64,000 bases of DNA from Pseudomonas sp. PH1b (GCF_000633395.1 NZ_AYMU01000011.1:248001-312000); one strand, 5' to 3'; shown: positions 35,934 to 45,068, numbered from the stretch's first letter. Numbers and translations are program-made. Notes: generated from the letters alone by a model not told the origin.

Positions 35934-36074
35934 TTGAAAAGAAAAATGCTGGCGGCGTCGTTGTTGCTGTGGATGTTCTCGCTGACGGCGCAGGCGGACT
36001 GCGCGGTGCTGGGGCCTGGAGAGGACCCCTGTGCCGGTCCGGTGCTCGGGCCTACGGTATGCGAATGCCCTTGA
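35934..36074 (+). CDS. Secreted Cys-rich micropeptide, copy 1 (TTG start)
   Basis: 46 residues if begun at TTG 35934, which follows AAGGAGGTCAAG with ideal spacing; ATG 35946 gives 42. A signal peptide (AASLLLWMFSLTAQA) is followed by a mature peptide of about 25 residues with pattern C-x3-GP-x3-DPC-x-GPV-x-GP-x2-CECP and four cysteines. It has a tandem paralogue 61 bases downstream with the same design. Function unknown; a secreted bioactive peptide or a structural surface peptide are possibilities. Confidence 0.75.
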   Translation: MKRKMLAASLLLWMFSLTAQADCAVLGPGEDPCAGPVLGPTVCECP

Positions 36075-36135
36075 TGAGCTTCCGTACCCTCGTCAGGGGG
36101 AACGGGTGATTGGATGACTGACCAGGAGGTCGCTA

Positions 36136-36273
36136 ATGAAGAAAGTGATGTTGGCTGTTGTGTTGCTGTGGGGTTTTTCTTTGACTGCGCAAGCCTCGTG
36201 CCCGGTATTCGGACCGTCCAAGGATCCGTGCAGCGGCCCGGTGTTTGGCCCGTCTACCTGCGAATGCCCTTGA
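36136..36273 (+). CDS. Secreted Cys-rich micropeptide, copy 2
   Basis: 45 residues, ATG start behind CAGGAGGTCGCTA. Signal peptide VVLLWGFSLTAQAS, mature part CPVFGPSKDPCSGPVFGPS then TCECP. The mature peptide has an internal echo (PVFGPS twice) and keeps all four cysteines of copy 1. Both copies share the FSLTAQA cleavage region and the GGAGGTC ribosome site. Confidence 0.78.
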   Translation: MKKVMLAVVLLWGFSLTAQASCPVFGPSKDPCSGPVFGPSTCECP

Positions 36274-36286
36274 GGTAAGGCGTCCG

Positions 36287-36312
36287 GCAGGCCCGGCTCA
36301 GCTCGGGCCTGC
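36287..36312 (+). terminator. Hairpin after the micropeptide genes
   Basis: GCAGGCCCG and CGGGCCTGC make a 9-bp stem 13 bases after the second stop; no T-run. Confidence 0.5.
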
Positions 36313-36362
36313 ACGGGCGACCCAGTCAATCGGCAAATGCCGCAGCTGCTGCGGCGGCGTCG

Positions 36363-36950
36363 TCAAATATGCGCAATCAGTTGTTGCTGATATCCGCTTT
36401 CATCGACGGGGGCGGGGTATCGGCTTTCATCGATCAGCGAACGCAACTGCTGTGAGTGACTCGATTGCCTGAAGGCAACCTGGCACTCGGCCGCGTCAAA
36501 AAAGCCCCGCAGATGGGGCAGGGCCAAAGGCATTGCCGCAGGCTCAATCTTCAGCGAGACGCTGACGATATCCAGTTGGTCGGTCGGGTCTCTGTAGAGG
36601 TCGATGACCAACAGGCTTGCACTTTCAGTACCGGGATAGATATGGACATCGCCGGTGCCGACCGGGGTGGCGTCGAAGTAGCGCGTATAGAGTTCGATGA
36701 TGTCGAGGGCGATTCCCATGCACTTCAGTGCGGCCGCCAGATCGGCGTTGGGAAGGTGTTCGTCTTCTGCCCAGGTCACGAAGTCGGGCATTGAGACACA
36801 GATATCGAATTCATTGGCGCAGATGATAGGTGTCACTGGAAAGGTGTCCTGGCGATGAAGGGCGATCAGCCTATCACCTGGGAGCGCCACTTTCGCAAAC
36901 GCAGCGATTGTTCTCTCGGGATGGTCGATTGCCCCGCCGTGCCTGTTCAT
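36363..36950 (-). CDS. Hypothetical protein, 195 residues
   Basis: Cytosolic, acidic. Contains FDICVSMPDFVTWAEDEHLPNADLAAALK and LLVIDLYRDPTDQLDIVSVSL. No family recognised. Convergent with the micropeptide genes. Confidence 0.7.
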   Translation of the reverse strand: MNRHGGAIDHPERTIAAFAKVALPGDRLIALHRQDTFPVTPIICANEFDICVSMPDFVTWAEDEHLPNADLAAALKCMGIALDIIELYTRYFDATPVGTGDVHIYPGTESASLLVIDLYRDPTDQLDIVSVSLKIEPAAMPLALPHLRGFFDAAECQVAFRQSSHSQQLRSLIDESRYPAPVDESGYQQQLIAHI

Positions 36951-37021
36951 GGCTGGCGCATGTCCAGGGTTTTCCTGTAGTTTTCACCGCGCCAGCGGCT
37001 GGGTGCAGCCGGGCTGGCCAG

Positions 37022-37309
37022 GCGCGGACGCCGGGAGTCTTGCGCAATGATGAGTTGCTGTTGGCCCACGTCGGCCACTACCTGGAGGAGAGGGTCGTGG
37101 TCTCTGACGAGGGCGCGATCGAGGCCATGATGTCCTTCGCGCAAAAGGCCGGGTAATGCGTTGAGCTGGCTTCGGCGGCGCTTGTGCCCGCGGTCATTGC
37201 CAGCGCTTCCAGGCTTGCTGACGACGCGGTCATGGGTCTGGTTGTCTGTGGCGGTAACCTATCCCTTCAGGATATGAGGCAATGGGCGGCCCATGCGGGG
37301 GTATCCTGA
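37022..37309 (+). pseudogene. Remnant of a PLP-dependent threonine/serine dehydratase
   Basis: The frame reads ELLLAHVGHYLEERVVVSDE, then stops at TAA 37154-37156 and resumes in the same frame with LASAALVPAVIASA and MGLVVCGGNLSLQDMRQW. This is the C-terminal third of a fold type II dehydratase (VSDE...AAM, VELASAA, G-VVCGGN). The N-terminal two thirds are gone and the TAA breaks the rest. Confidence 0.72.
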
Positions 37310-37422
37310 CCGTTGTCACGACGTTGTTGGTGACAAGGCCTGCAGGGCATCCGGAACAGCAAGTCGAGCCGAGGCACCGAGGTCAAGATCATCGCAGGCA
37401 AAAGGATGGAAAGCACAGAGTG

Positions 37423-37716
37423 ATGGATAACCGAACCGACGTGCAGCGCGTTATCGTTGCATTCCTGATCATCATCGTGACGCTGGGCGGTATCGCTTTT
37501 GTCGGCTGCCTGATGAGCCCGCCAGGCTTCTTCCCCAGCCTGAGGACGGCCCTGGCGATCATGGCGCTGGGAGTCACCTGCCTGTTGTGCTACCCGCTGG
37601 TCTTTGCCTACTGGATGGTCAGCGGCAGGACACGCGGAATGCGTGACCTGTTGATTCTCCACAGCGTGGTGTCAGGTGCCTTGGTTGCCTGGTACCTGGT
37701 GCTGATATTCGGCTGA
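37423..37716 (+). CDS. Small membrane protein, 97 residues
   Basis: Three hydrophobic segments: VIVAFLIIIVTLGGIAFVG, AIMALGVTCLLCYPLVFAYW and LHSVVSGALVAWYLVLIFG. ATG 37423 chosen because the upstream frame is not hydrophobic and overlaps the dehydratase remnant. No family recognised. Confidence 0.65.
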   Translation: MDNRTDVQRVIVAFLIIIVTLGGIAFVGCLMSPPGFFPSLRTALAIMALGVTCLLCYPLVFAYWMVSGRTRGMRDLLILHSVVSGALVAWYLVLIFG

Positions 37717-37799
37717 AGGGCGGGCCATGGCCCGGGCAGGTCGCGAGAGTGCGCCGGGGTGTTCCCGGCGCTGACGGGGATCAGCAGGCCGCGCAGGGC

Positions 37800-38444
37800 T
37801 TACTTCACATCGCCATTGTAGAAAACGCTTTGCGCGCCATCTTTCTTGACGATCAGTTTGTTGCCATCGGCCAGGCTTTCTACCATTTCCGAGCAGCCAT
37901 CGATGGCGGCCTTGCCTGTCACCGATTCAGTCGCGCTGTCAAAAGTGAAGGCGTAGGTGGTGGCAGGGCAGCTCATGCCGCTTTCCCCGGTGGAGACCAC
38001 CAGCAGGTACTTGCCGCCGAAGGCATAGGCCTTCTCGACGCTGACGTATCCAGTGAGATCCGGGTCTTCAACCACGTAGTCCATCACGTTGACGACACCG
38101 GCACGGGAGACATAGTTGATTGCCGAGCCGCCCATTTCACGGATGCTGGTGGTGAAGGTGCCGCCGATGTCATCGCCGCTGATGATGAGCGGCACATAGC
38201 TCATGCGAGGTGCTTCCGGCGCCGACTGTGGGGCAAGAGTCGCGGCAGGGCGCTGATTGAGGCCAGGAGCCTCCTGTGCAGAAACACACTTGCCGGATTC
38301 GCAGATCCGCTCGCCTTTGCAGTCGGTGTCCTTGAAGCACTGCGCAGAGGAACTTGCTGCTTGGCTGGCCGGTACCGGCTCGGTTTTTTTATCGCAGCCG
38401 ACCAGGGCCAGTGCGGCCAGGGAAATGGCAAAAACAAGCTTCAT
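37800..38444 (-). CDS. Lipoprotein, 214 residues
   Basis: Lipobox LALVGCDKK. A Cys cluster CFKDTDCKGERICESGKC near residues 36-53 looks like a small disulphide or EGF-like knot; the rest is beta-rich with an ending VKKDGAQSVFYNGDVK. Family unknown. Confidence 0.8.
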   Translation of the reverse strand: MKLVFAISLAALALVGCDKKTEPVPASQAASSSAQCFKDTDCKGERICESGKCVSAQEAPGLNQRPAATLAPQSAPEAPRMSYVPLIISGDDIGGTFTTSIREMGGSAINYVSRAGVVNVMDYVVEDPDLTGYVSVEKAYAFGGKYLLVVSTGESGMSCPATTYAFTFDSATESVTGKAAIDGCSEMVESLADGNKLIVKKDGAQSVFYNGDVK

Positions 38445-38638
38445 TTTCGATTTGTCCTTAATCGTTTAGGGAGGGGCGCGGCGGGGGAATGTAATGGGTT
38501 TGGCCTGGTGTTACCAGGCCACTATCGTCGGCTGTGGCGACAGTACGGCTGCAAGCGCTAGTTGGCCTGCGCGACTGAAGGGCTCCTTGGCGGAGGGCTG
38601 CGAGTGCCGGCACGCTGCTGTGCTGCGGCCGTTGTCAG

Positions 38639-38881
38639 TCAGCAAAGGCTCTCGGCAGTGGCGATGGACAGAGGCGGCAGGCCCATGTTGCGAATGGCCG
38701 CTTCGAGCTTGTCCTGGTAGATCGTCAGAATGGAATAGTCGAGCTTCTGGGTGATATCGGCACCTTCTGCCGAGCTTGCTATCAGCTCATTCAAGGCGCC
38801 GGCGACCAAGTCAGCGGTGACCTGGAGGACGTTGAGTCCGAAGCTGTTATCAACAATGACCAGATTCGTTAAATCGTACAT
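38639..38881 (-). CDS. Hypothetical protein, 80 residues
   Basis: Helical, starts MYDLTNLVIVDNSFGLNVLQ; no signal peptide. Looks like a real short protein by composition, but no family is recognised. Confidence 0.5.
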   Translation of the reverse strand: MYDLTNLVIVDNSFGLNVLQVTADLVAGALNELIASSAEGADITQKLDYSILTIYQDKLEAAIRNMGLPPLSIATAESLC

Positions 38882-39082
38882 ACAGCCCCTGCGGTCACTG
38901 TTCTCATGGGTAATGGCTATGAGCCATTATCAGGATAACGAAATCGTGGGTGTTCTGTCACCGGGAAACAGCAGCGAGCGTCGAGGGGCGAAATACACCA
39001 AGGTACCGACGATGTATTTCAGCATTGGTGGTGCCTGTATGTGTACCATCCCGGGCTGCAAAAATGACCGGGGCGTAGCGCC

Positions 39083-39595
39083 ATGATGATACTGACGAAG
39101 GGCGACAACCAGGGGCTCAGAGTGGCACCTCGATGGCCGTCCTCAAGGGTTTTGCTGGACCGGGAGGTCTTTGGGCAACTGCTCAGCGCCCAGTCCAGGC
39201 TGCCCGATTCCATCCGTTTGCTGGTGACCCGAGGCTATGAGCACAAGAGCAGCCACCTGGGGTTCTTCCGAACCCTGTCGCGCTGGCTGGGCATCAGGTT
39301 GTTTTGCCTGTGCTATCCGGACAGAACAGATGAGCTGGACGATATCTTCGGCTCCAATGGGCATGACCTGGATGGCTCTCATGTCGATGTGTCCATTGTC
39401 TTCAACGGTAGGCGACTGCGCTTTCTCCCTCTGGGGGTGTTTACCTCGCCGGCGCGTCAGGCCCGGTTGAAGGCGCGGCATTGCACGGTGGTGGAGCAGG
39501 TGATGGACGCCCTGAGGCAGTGCGGTTTCAAGATTCATCGCAATCATACGGAAAGCCTGCAGATGCATTGTGACTACCAACCTGCTGGTTGCTGA
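39083..39595 (+). CDS. Hypothetical protein with M15-like peptidase pattern
   Basis: 170 residues, no signal peptide. LLVTRGYEHKSSHLG, then GHDLDGSHVDVSI, then ESLQMHCDY echo the D-Ala-D-Ala peptidase (M15/VanX/hedgehog-fold) order SGYRS ... H-x3-G-x2-VD ... E-x3-H. The match is by eye and partial. Start could be ATG 39083 or 39086. Confidence 0.6.
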   Translation: MMILTKGDNQGLRVAPRWPSSRVLLDREVFGQLLSAQSRLPDSIRLLVTRGYEHKSSHLGFFRTLSRWLGIRLFCLCYPDRTDELDDIFGSNGHDLDGSHVDVSIVFNGRRLRFLPLGVFTSPARQARLKARHCTVVEQVMDALRQCGFKIHRNHTESLQMHCDYQPAGC

Positions 39596-39676
39596 CCTTG
39601 CGGGGCTCTGGAGCAGTGACCTGGCGGGCGCGGCGGCGTCTACAGCAGTCATTCATGACGGTAATAAGGACGTTAC

Positions 39677-39910
39677 GTGGTACGAAGTCTAGTGTTGCTG
39701 GTGCTGGTGTTATCGATCAGCGGCTGTACCGCGTTGCTGGTGCGAACGGTCCCCCAGACCTGCCCCTATATAGGCGTGCGAATGGATTGGGCCTTGGCCA
39801 AGGCCAACAACGGCATCCTTTGGCCCTTCCTGGCGCTGGACGCTCCGTTCTCGGCGGTGGTGGATACGGTGATGTTTCCCTTTGAGTATCAGTACAGTTG
39901 CTCCCTTTGA
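39677..39910 (+). CDS. YceK/YidQ-family lipoprotein
   Basis: 77 residues beginning at GTG 39677. Lipobox SISGCTAL; the mature part has YIGVRMDWALA and LDAPFSAVVDTVMFPFE, the YceK/YidQ signature (PFSxxxDTxxLP). Confidence 0.78.
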   Translation: MVRSLVLLVLVLSISGCTALLVRTVPQTCPYIGVRMDWALAKANNGILWPFLALDAPFSAVVDTVMFPFEYQYSCSL

Positions 39911-40041
39911 TGCTCGCCCAATGGGTACTCATTGGCCTGATCATCAAACCTGTCTCTCAGTCCTGGTGGCGTGTTGATCCGAGGAATCCGGCGGCACCGT
40001 CTACAGTTGAGTGTGACATTGGCTTTTGCAGGAGCATCCAC

Positions 40042-40491
40042 ATGCTCAAGTCCCGTTGGTTCATGACCGCGCTGGCTTGTCTGTTTCTGGCGGTGGGTTC
40101 ACCCATTGCCCTGGCCGATCCGGGAAACGGCAAGGGGCAGGGCCACTCCAAGCACGACGCCGTCGATCACCGAGGCCAGGGTAAGGGCAAGCCATCAAAC
40201 GCTGATGACTGGAATCAGGGCCCGCGCATCGATCGAGGCAACGTGCTCGGCATACTCGGTGGGCACCGTGATTACTGGAGTCCTGGGCCGGCGCTGCCTC
40301 CCGGTATCCAGAAGAACCTGGCGCGAGGAAAACCCCTGCCACCAGGAATCGCCAAGAAGCTGGACAGTCGGCTGCTAGGGCAGTTGCCCCGCTATGAGGG
40401 GTATGAGTGGCGGCAAGCTGGCGCGGACCTGGTCCTGGTAGCGATTACCAGCGGGCTTATCTATGAAGTGCTGAATGATGTCTTGCACTGA
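40042..40491 (+). CDS. CigR/RcnB-like periplasmic protein
   Basis: 149 residues. Signal peptide ends at PIALAD; then a Gly/Lys/His-rich linker (GNGKGQGHSKHD) and the domain LPPGIQKNLARGKPLPPGIAKKL, YEGYEWRQAGADLVLVAITSGLIYEVLNDV. This is the pattern of CigR-type anti-virulence regulators and RcnB relatives. Confidence 0.82.
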   Translation: MLKSRWFMTALACLFLAVGSPIALADPGNGKGQGHSKHDAVDHRGQGKGKPSNADDWNQGPRIDRGNVLGILGGHRDYWSPGPALPPGIQKNLARGKPLPPGIAKKLDSRLLGQLPRYEGYEWRQAGADLVLVAITSGLIYEVLNDVLH

Positions 40492-40611
40492 TTGAGCCTG
40501 TGAACACCTTGTTCCAAGGCACAAGGCTGTGCTCATTTCTGACGGCAGTTGAGGTTTCAGTCGGTGATGACTGAAACCTCAACGCCGAGCCTTCGCCTTG
40601 AAAGAGGCGTT

Positions 40612-41880
40612 CTATTTCCAGCGCTTGAACAGCACGCTGGCATTGACTCCACCAAACCCGAAGCCATTGGACAAGGCATAGTCCATGGGGGTCTTGCGCG
40701 CCTCGCCGCGAACCAGGTCGAGGCCTTCGGCGGCGCTGTCGGGGTTCTCCAGGTTGAGTGTCGCGGGGGCGATCTGGTCCCGCAGGGCGAGGATGGTGAA
40801 GATTGCTTCGATCCCGCCGGCAGCTCCTAGCAGGTGGCCGGTGGCGGATTTGGTGGCACTGATCGCCAAGCCGCTGTTGGTGCCGAATACGCGCTTGATG
40901 GCGGCCAATTCGCCTTTGTCGCCGACCGGGGTGCTGGTGGCGTGAGCATTGAGGTGCTGGACCTGGGAGGCGTCGATACCCGCCTGGCGCAGGGCTTGCT
41001 GCATGGCGCGCCGAGCACCGTCGCCATCTTCCGGGCCGGCGGTCATGTGGTAGGCATCGGCGCTGGTGCCGTAGCCCACCAGTTCGGCGATAGGCTGGGC
41101 GCCACGCGCCAGGGCGTGCTCCAACTCCTCGATGACCAGCAGGCCGGCGCCTTCGCCCATGACGAAGCCATCCCGGGCCTGGTCGAAGGGGCGCGAGGCG
41201 CGCGGCGGAGTGTCGTTGTATTCGCTGGACAGGGCCCGGGCCGCGGCAAAGCCCCCGAGGCTGACCCGATGGATGGCCGCTTCCGCTCCACCACAGACGG
41301 CGATGTCGATCTCTCCTGCCTGGATCATCCGCGCGGCATCGCCGATCGCCTGGACCCCGGCAGCGCAAGCGGTGACAGGAGCTCCCAATGGCCCCTTGAG
41401 GGCATGGCGGATCGATACATGGCCGGCAGCCATGTTGCTCAGAAATGACGGGATGGTGAATGGCGATAAACGCCGCGGCCCCTTGCTGTCGGTGGTGCGT
41501 ACGGCTTCGGCAATGGCCGGGAAGCCGCCCACGCCCGAGGCGATGATGGTGGCGGTGCGTTCCTGGGCTTCCGGGGTATCGGGTTTCCAGCGGGCCTGGC
41601 CCAGGGCCTCTTCTGCTGCTGCCAGGGCGAAGAGGATGAACCTATCCATCTTGCGCTGTTCCTTGGGGGCCAGCAGTTGGTCCGGATCGAAGCCGGCCTC
41701 CGGGTCCTGAAGCGAGTCTGGAACCTGGCCACCGATGGTGGTCGACAGATCACCGATCAGTTCCTCTGGCAATGAGCGGATGCCGGACTGTCCCGCCAGC
41801 AGGCGTTGCCAGACCTGCTCGACCCCACAACCCAGGGGAGTGATTGCGCCCATGCCGGTGACTACGATGCGTTTGCTCAT
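40612..41880 (-). CDS. Beta-ketoacyl-ACP synthase II-like (FabF paralogue)
   Basis: Condensing enzyme of 422 residues. Catalytic Cys172 (TACAAGVQAIGD) and the two histidines (NAHATSTPVGD, SATGHLLGAAG) are present. Start MSKRIVVTGMGAITPLG. It stands alone, not in a fab operon, and is divergent from an HxlR regulator, so it is probably an accessory condensing enzyme with conditional expression. Confidence 0.93.
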   Translation of the reverse strand: MSKRIVVTGMGAITPLGCGVEQVWQRLLAGQSGIRSLPEELIGDLSTTIGGQVPDSLQDPEAGFDPDQLLAPKEQRKMDRFILFALAAAEEALGQARWKPDTPEAQERTATIIASGVGGFPAIAEAVRTTDSKGPRRLSPFTIPSFLSNMAAGHVSIRHALKGPLGAPVTACAAGVQAIGDAARMIQAGEIDIAVCGGAEAAIHRVSLGGFAAARALSSEYNDTPPRASRPFDQARDGFVMGEGAGLLVIEELEHALARGAQPIAELVGYGTSADAYHMTAGPEDGDGARRAMQQALRQAGIDASQVQHLNAHATSTPVGDKGELAAIKRVFGTNSGLAISATKSATGHLLGAAGGIEAIFTILALRDQIAPATLNLENPDSAAEGLDLVRGEARKTPMDYALSNGFGFGGVNASVLFKRWK

Positions 41881-41997
41881 GCCGGTCCTGCTCCTACAGT
41901 TTGCGTGGGTGGGGATTAACGAAACGTGGACGATACTATCATCATGAAAGTAACATCCGAATCCACAAATGTTCGAGGTGCATCGCAGGAGTCGGTC

Positions 41998-42483
41998 ATG
42001 CAACGAAAAAGTCTGTTGGACGCTGAATGTCCAATCGCCCGTGGCCTGGAACGGGTGGGGGAGTGGTGGAGTATCTTGATCATGCGCGATGCGTTGCATG
42101 GCTTGAGACGCTTCGACGAGTTTTCCCGCAGCCTGGACATCGCCCCGAACATGCTGACCCGTCGCCTGAACTCTCTGGTCGAGGCGGGGCTACTGGAGCG
42201 CCAGGCCTACAGTCAGCGACCTTTGCGTTACGAATATGTGCCAACGGCCAAGGGTGAGGATTTTCGGGGAGTGCTCATGGCGTTCGTGGCCTGGGGCAAT
42301 CGTCATTTCGCACCAGAAGGTGAAAGCGTGCAGATTGTCGAGCGCAAGAGCGGGCGGCCGGTACAGGCGGTAATGGTGGAGATCGCCAGCGGTGATCGGG
42401 TGCCGTTGGCGGATTGCACGGTGCAGGCCGGCCCCGCCGCCAGCGCCAGCATGCGTCAACGATTGGGGGCTATAGCGAATTGA
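41998..42483 (+). CDS. HxlR-family transcriptional regulator
   Basis: 161 residues. CPIARGLERVGEWWSILIMRDALHG then FSRSLDIAPNMLTRRLNSLVEAGLLER is the HxlR winged helix; the N-terminal Cys may sense aldehydes or thiol stress as in other members. ATG 41998 follows CAGGAG. Divergent from the FabF paralogue; likely its regulator. Confidence 0.9.
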   Translation: MQRKSLLDAECPIARGLERVGEWWSILIMRDALHGLRRFDEFSRSLDIAPNMLTRRLNSLVEAGLLERQAYSQRPLRYEYVPTAKGEDFRGVLMAFVAWGNRHFAPEGESVQIVERKSGRPVQAVMVEIASGDRVPLADCTVQAGPAASASMRQRLGAIAN

Positions 42484-43357
42484 CACCGGGTTGCGGCGCT
42501 TGTCCCTGGGGCGCAGCTGCGTTGACCGGCTGGCCGGGTTGCACCGGAGCTGGGTTGGGGGTCAGGTTGCTCGGGATCAGCTTGCCGACCACATAGCCAC
42601 TGTGGCTGATCAGGGCCAGCAACAGCAGGGTGTTGTGCAGCTTTGGCAACGTCTCCAGCAGCCAGTCGCCCGACCCCAGGCTATGACCGACCGCAGCGCC
42701 GTACACGAATACCACGACCATGGTGATCAGCAGCATTTGCAGGCGGGGCAGGTCGACAAGGGTTGCGTTGGTTACATCCTCGCCGCGAATCAGATCGGCC
42801 AGGCGTGCGTCCTTCGGGTCATTCTTGGTCAGGACTTGCCCTCTTGCCGAGGGCGGCGCGGTGAGCTTCTGGGTGTCGAGCAACTGCTGGCTGGTGGTCG
42901 CCAGGGCATTGTCGCTGGCCGGTTGTTCGGCTTTACGGCTCAGTGCCATGGGGGCGCCGACAAAACTGGCCAGGTTGAAGCCCATCAAGGCAATCAGGTT
43001 GTAGTCGAGGTCCACTATCAACGCGGTGGTGGCGTCGCCGCGGACAATGTTGGCGATGTACACCGTGTACAGGGTGGCCAGTACCAGCAGGGTCCACAGG
43101 GTCATCTGCAGGCGCGAGAGCGAATAGCGATTGCGCTCGTCGATCAGCACCCCGAGTACCCGGCCACGGATCTTCAGGCCGGCCAGGACAAACAGCGCGA
43201 ACATGCCCAGCAGGCAACTGGCCCAGGCGGCGAGGCGTGGCCAATCGAGTTTGTTCGCGGCTGAGGGAGGGTCAGGGTGGACCAGCAAGATCACGGCGGG
43301 TGCCCCAGCCGCCAGCAACACGGCGAGGGTACGCAGCACATAGCCATGAGATTTCAT
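42470..43357 (-). CDS. Membrane protein, 295 residues, unknown
   Basis: Five or so hydrophobic segments: AVLLAAGAPAVILLV, CLLGMFALFVLAGL, TLWTLLVLATLYTVYIAN, MLLITMVVVFVYGAAVG and LLLLALISHSGYVVGKL; Pro/Gln-rich tail. Its 3' end overlaps the HxlR gene by 14 bases. Family not recognised. Confidence 0.75.
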   Translation of the reverse strand: MKSHGYVLRTLAVLLAAGAPAVILLVHPDPPSAANKLDWPRLAAWASCLLGMFALFVLAGLKIRGRVLGVLIDERNRYSLSRLQMTLWTLLVLATLYTVYIANIVRGDATTALIVDLDYNLIALMGFNLASFVGAPMALSRKAEQPASDNALATTSQQLLDTQKLTAPPSARGQVLTKNDPKDARLADLIRGEDVTNATLVDLPRLQMLLITMVVVFVYGAAVGHSLGSGDWLLETLPKLHNTLLLLALISHSGYVVGKLIPSNLTPNPAPVQPGQPVNAAAPQGQAPQPGVNSL

Positions 43358-43519
43358 AGTGGCAGGCCTTCTCCCTGGTGGGCGGCGCATGTCCATGATC
43401 TGCCTGCGCCGCTTCTGCCCCTGGGCATCAGCGCAGGGGCGCTTGCTGTTGGGTATAGCGAATCTTTTTCCTGGTACCGCGCCGTTGGTCGGTTGTTCTG
43501 TGGTCCTTGCCGCAAGGCG

Positions 43520-44254
43520 TCAGCGCGTGCGCTGCCCGCGACGCCAGGCAGGGTGGAAGTGTCGCCAGTGTGCGTCCTGCGCCGCCGCCAGCAGTTCTCG
43601 GTCGCCGCGGGTATCACCCCAGGCCCGCAGTCGATACTGGCCCAACGGACCGTAGACCTGTTCCAGGCGCAGCACCTTGTTCTCGCATCGGCAGTTATGG
43701 CCGGCAATACGCCCGCTCAGCATGCCGTCGATCACCTCCAGTTCGGTGCCGATCAGCTTGATCCCGAGGCGCCTGGCGAACGGTTGCAGAACCAGGGCAG
43801 GTGACGCCGAGCAGAGGGTGACCAGCGCCCCTGAACGAAGCTCGCCAGCCACCGCTTGCAGGCCGGCCGGGCGCATCAGGCGAGACCAGGCTTGCTCGCA
43901 GAAGGCTTCTGCCTGTTGCTCGAGCCAGGTCGCCTCGATGCCTGTGAGGAAGGTGCTGATCAACTGCGCCTTGAGCTGATCGCGGTCAACCCGCCGAGCC
44001 AGGAAGTTCAAGCTGGGCAGGGCCAGCCTGAGCATTCGCCGGTTGAACTGTCGGTGGCCAAAGGCGAACTTCAGAAAGGGCACGAAGCTGTCATGACGGG
44101 TCAGGGTGCCGTCGAAGTCAAAGACCGAGAGCACCTTGGTGGCCTCAGGGTCGAGCTCGAGGGTGTCCGGGGCGAGTGGCAGTGCTTCAGGTTTGTCAGC
44201 CTGGAGCGGCAAGGGCGAGTCGGCTAGAGGACCGATGGATGGCTGGGTTGACAT
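43520..44254 (-). CDS. HAD-superfamily hydrolase, subfamily IB
   Basis: 244 residues. Nucleophile motif SVFDFDGTLTRHDSF (Asp46, Asp48), motif II TLCSASPALVL, and late WGDTRGDRELL. Resembles phosphoserine-phosphatase-like HAD-IB proteins acting on small phosphates or phospholipid head groups. About 40 non-conserved residues precede the fold. Confidence 0.88.
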   Translation of the reverse strand: MSTQPSIGPLADSPLPLQADKPEALPLAPDTLELDPEATKVLSVFDFDGTLTRHDSFVPFLKFAFGHRQFNRRMLRLALPSLNFLARRVDRDQLKAQLISTFLTGIEATWLEQQAEAFCEQAWSRLMRPAGLQAVAGELRSGALVTLCSASPALVLQPFARRLGIKLIGTELEVIDGMLSGRIAGHNCRCENKVLRLEQVYGPLGQYRLRAWGDTRGDRELLAAAQDAHWRHFHPAWRRGQRTR

Positions 44255-44438
44255 GGGTGTTCTCCATGAAGGCGGTGCGCTTGGCCGGCGACCAGTAAAA
44301 ACAGTGGTGTGTGCAGTCTACGCGATCCCGCCGGCGAGGGCTGGAGCGCAGGACAGTCCGGCCAGTTTCGGCAATGAGCTGGAGGGCACAGCCTCTTTCC
44401 CTGGCGTGAGGCTTCGAGGCTGGCCGTCGAGGCCCAGG

Positions 44439-45068
44439 TTATTGGCCAGTATCGGAAACGGTGGCGCGGGCTCTTTCGACCATTGCCACAATGGTGGCGC
44501 AGAGCTCGTCCCGGGCTTGCTCCCGAGTGATTTCCCCAAGGGCCGCCGCATGGGAGAGGGCTTCTGCGGCGCCGAGCATGGCCCGTAGCCCAGCGGCTGT
44601 GATGATCCCGCCAGTGGCGAAGGGCCGCAGAGTTTCACGACATTTTTCCAGGAAAATTGCCTGGTAGTCGCGTTTGATGGCTTCGAGTTCAGGCGAGCTG
44701 GCCAGTGCCGCGATGACGCCCGGTATCTCGTGGCCCTGGAGCAGTACGCAATCGACGTAAGATTCGGCGATAACACCAGCACGAGCGGCCAGGGTAGGCA
44801 CTGCGGACTGCAGCGCCTGATCGAGCAAGGCCGTCTGGCGTTGATCGAAATCCTGATAGAGCGCCGCCAGGAGCACCGCCCGGCTGGCGAAATGGTCATA
44901 GACAACAGGCTTGGTGACTCCGGCCTGCTCGGCCAGGTAGCCCAGGGTCAGGGCTTCTGTACCCAGCTCACGAACAATCTGCCAGGCAATGGTCATCAGT
45001 TGTTGCAACCGCTGTTGCCGCGACAGGCGTCGTCGTGACGAGGTCGCGGAATTCGAATGGCTTGACAT
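44439..45068 (-). CDS. TetR-family repressor
   Basis: 209 residues with an N-terminal helix-turn-helix (LTLGYLAEQAGVTKPVVYDHFASRAVLLAAL). Divergent from the quinone reductase gene with an inverted repeat between them, so it probably represses both. Confidence 0.92.
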   Translation of the reverse strand: MSSHSNSATSSRRRLSRQQRLQQLMTIAWQIVRELGTEALTLGYLAEQAGVTKPVVYDHFASRAVLLAALYQDFDQRQTALLDQALQSAVPTLAARAGVIAESYVDCVLLQGHEIPGVIAALASSPELEAIKRDYQAIFLEKCRETLRPFATGGIITAAGLRAMLGAAEALSHAAALGEITREQARDELCATIVAMVERARATVSDTGQ

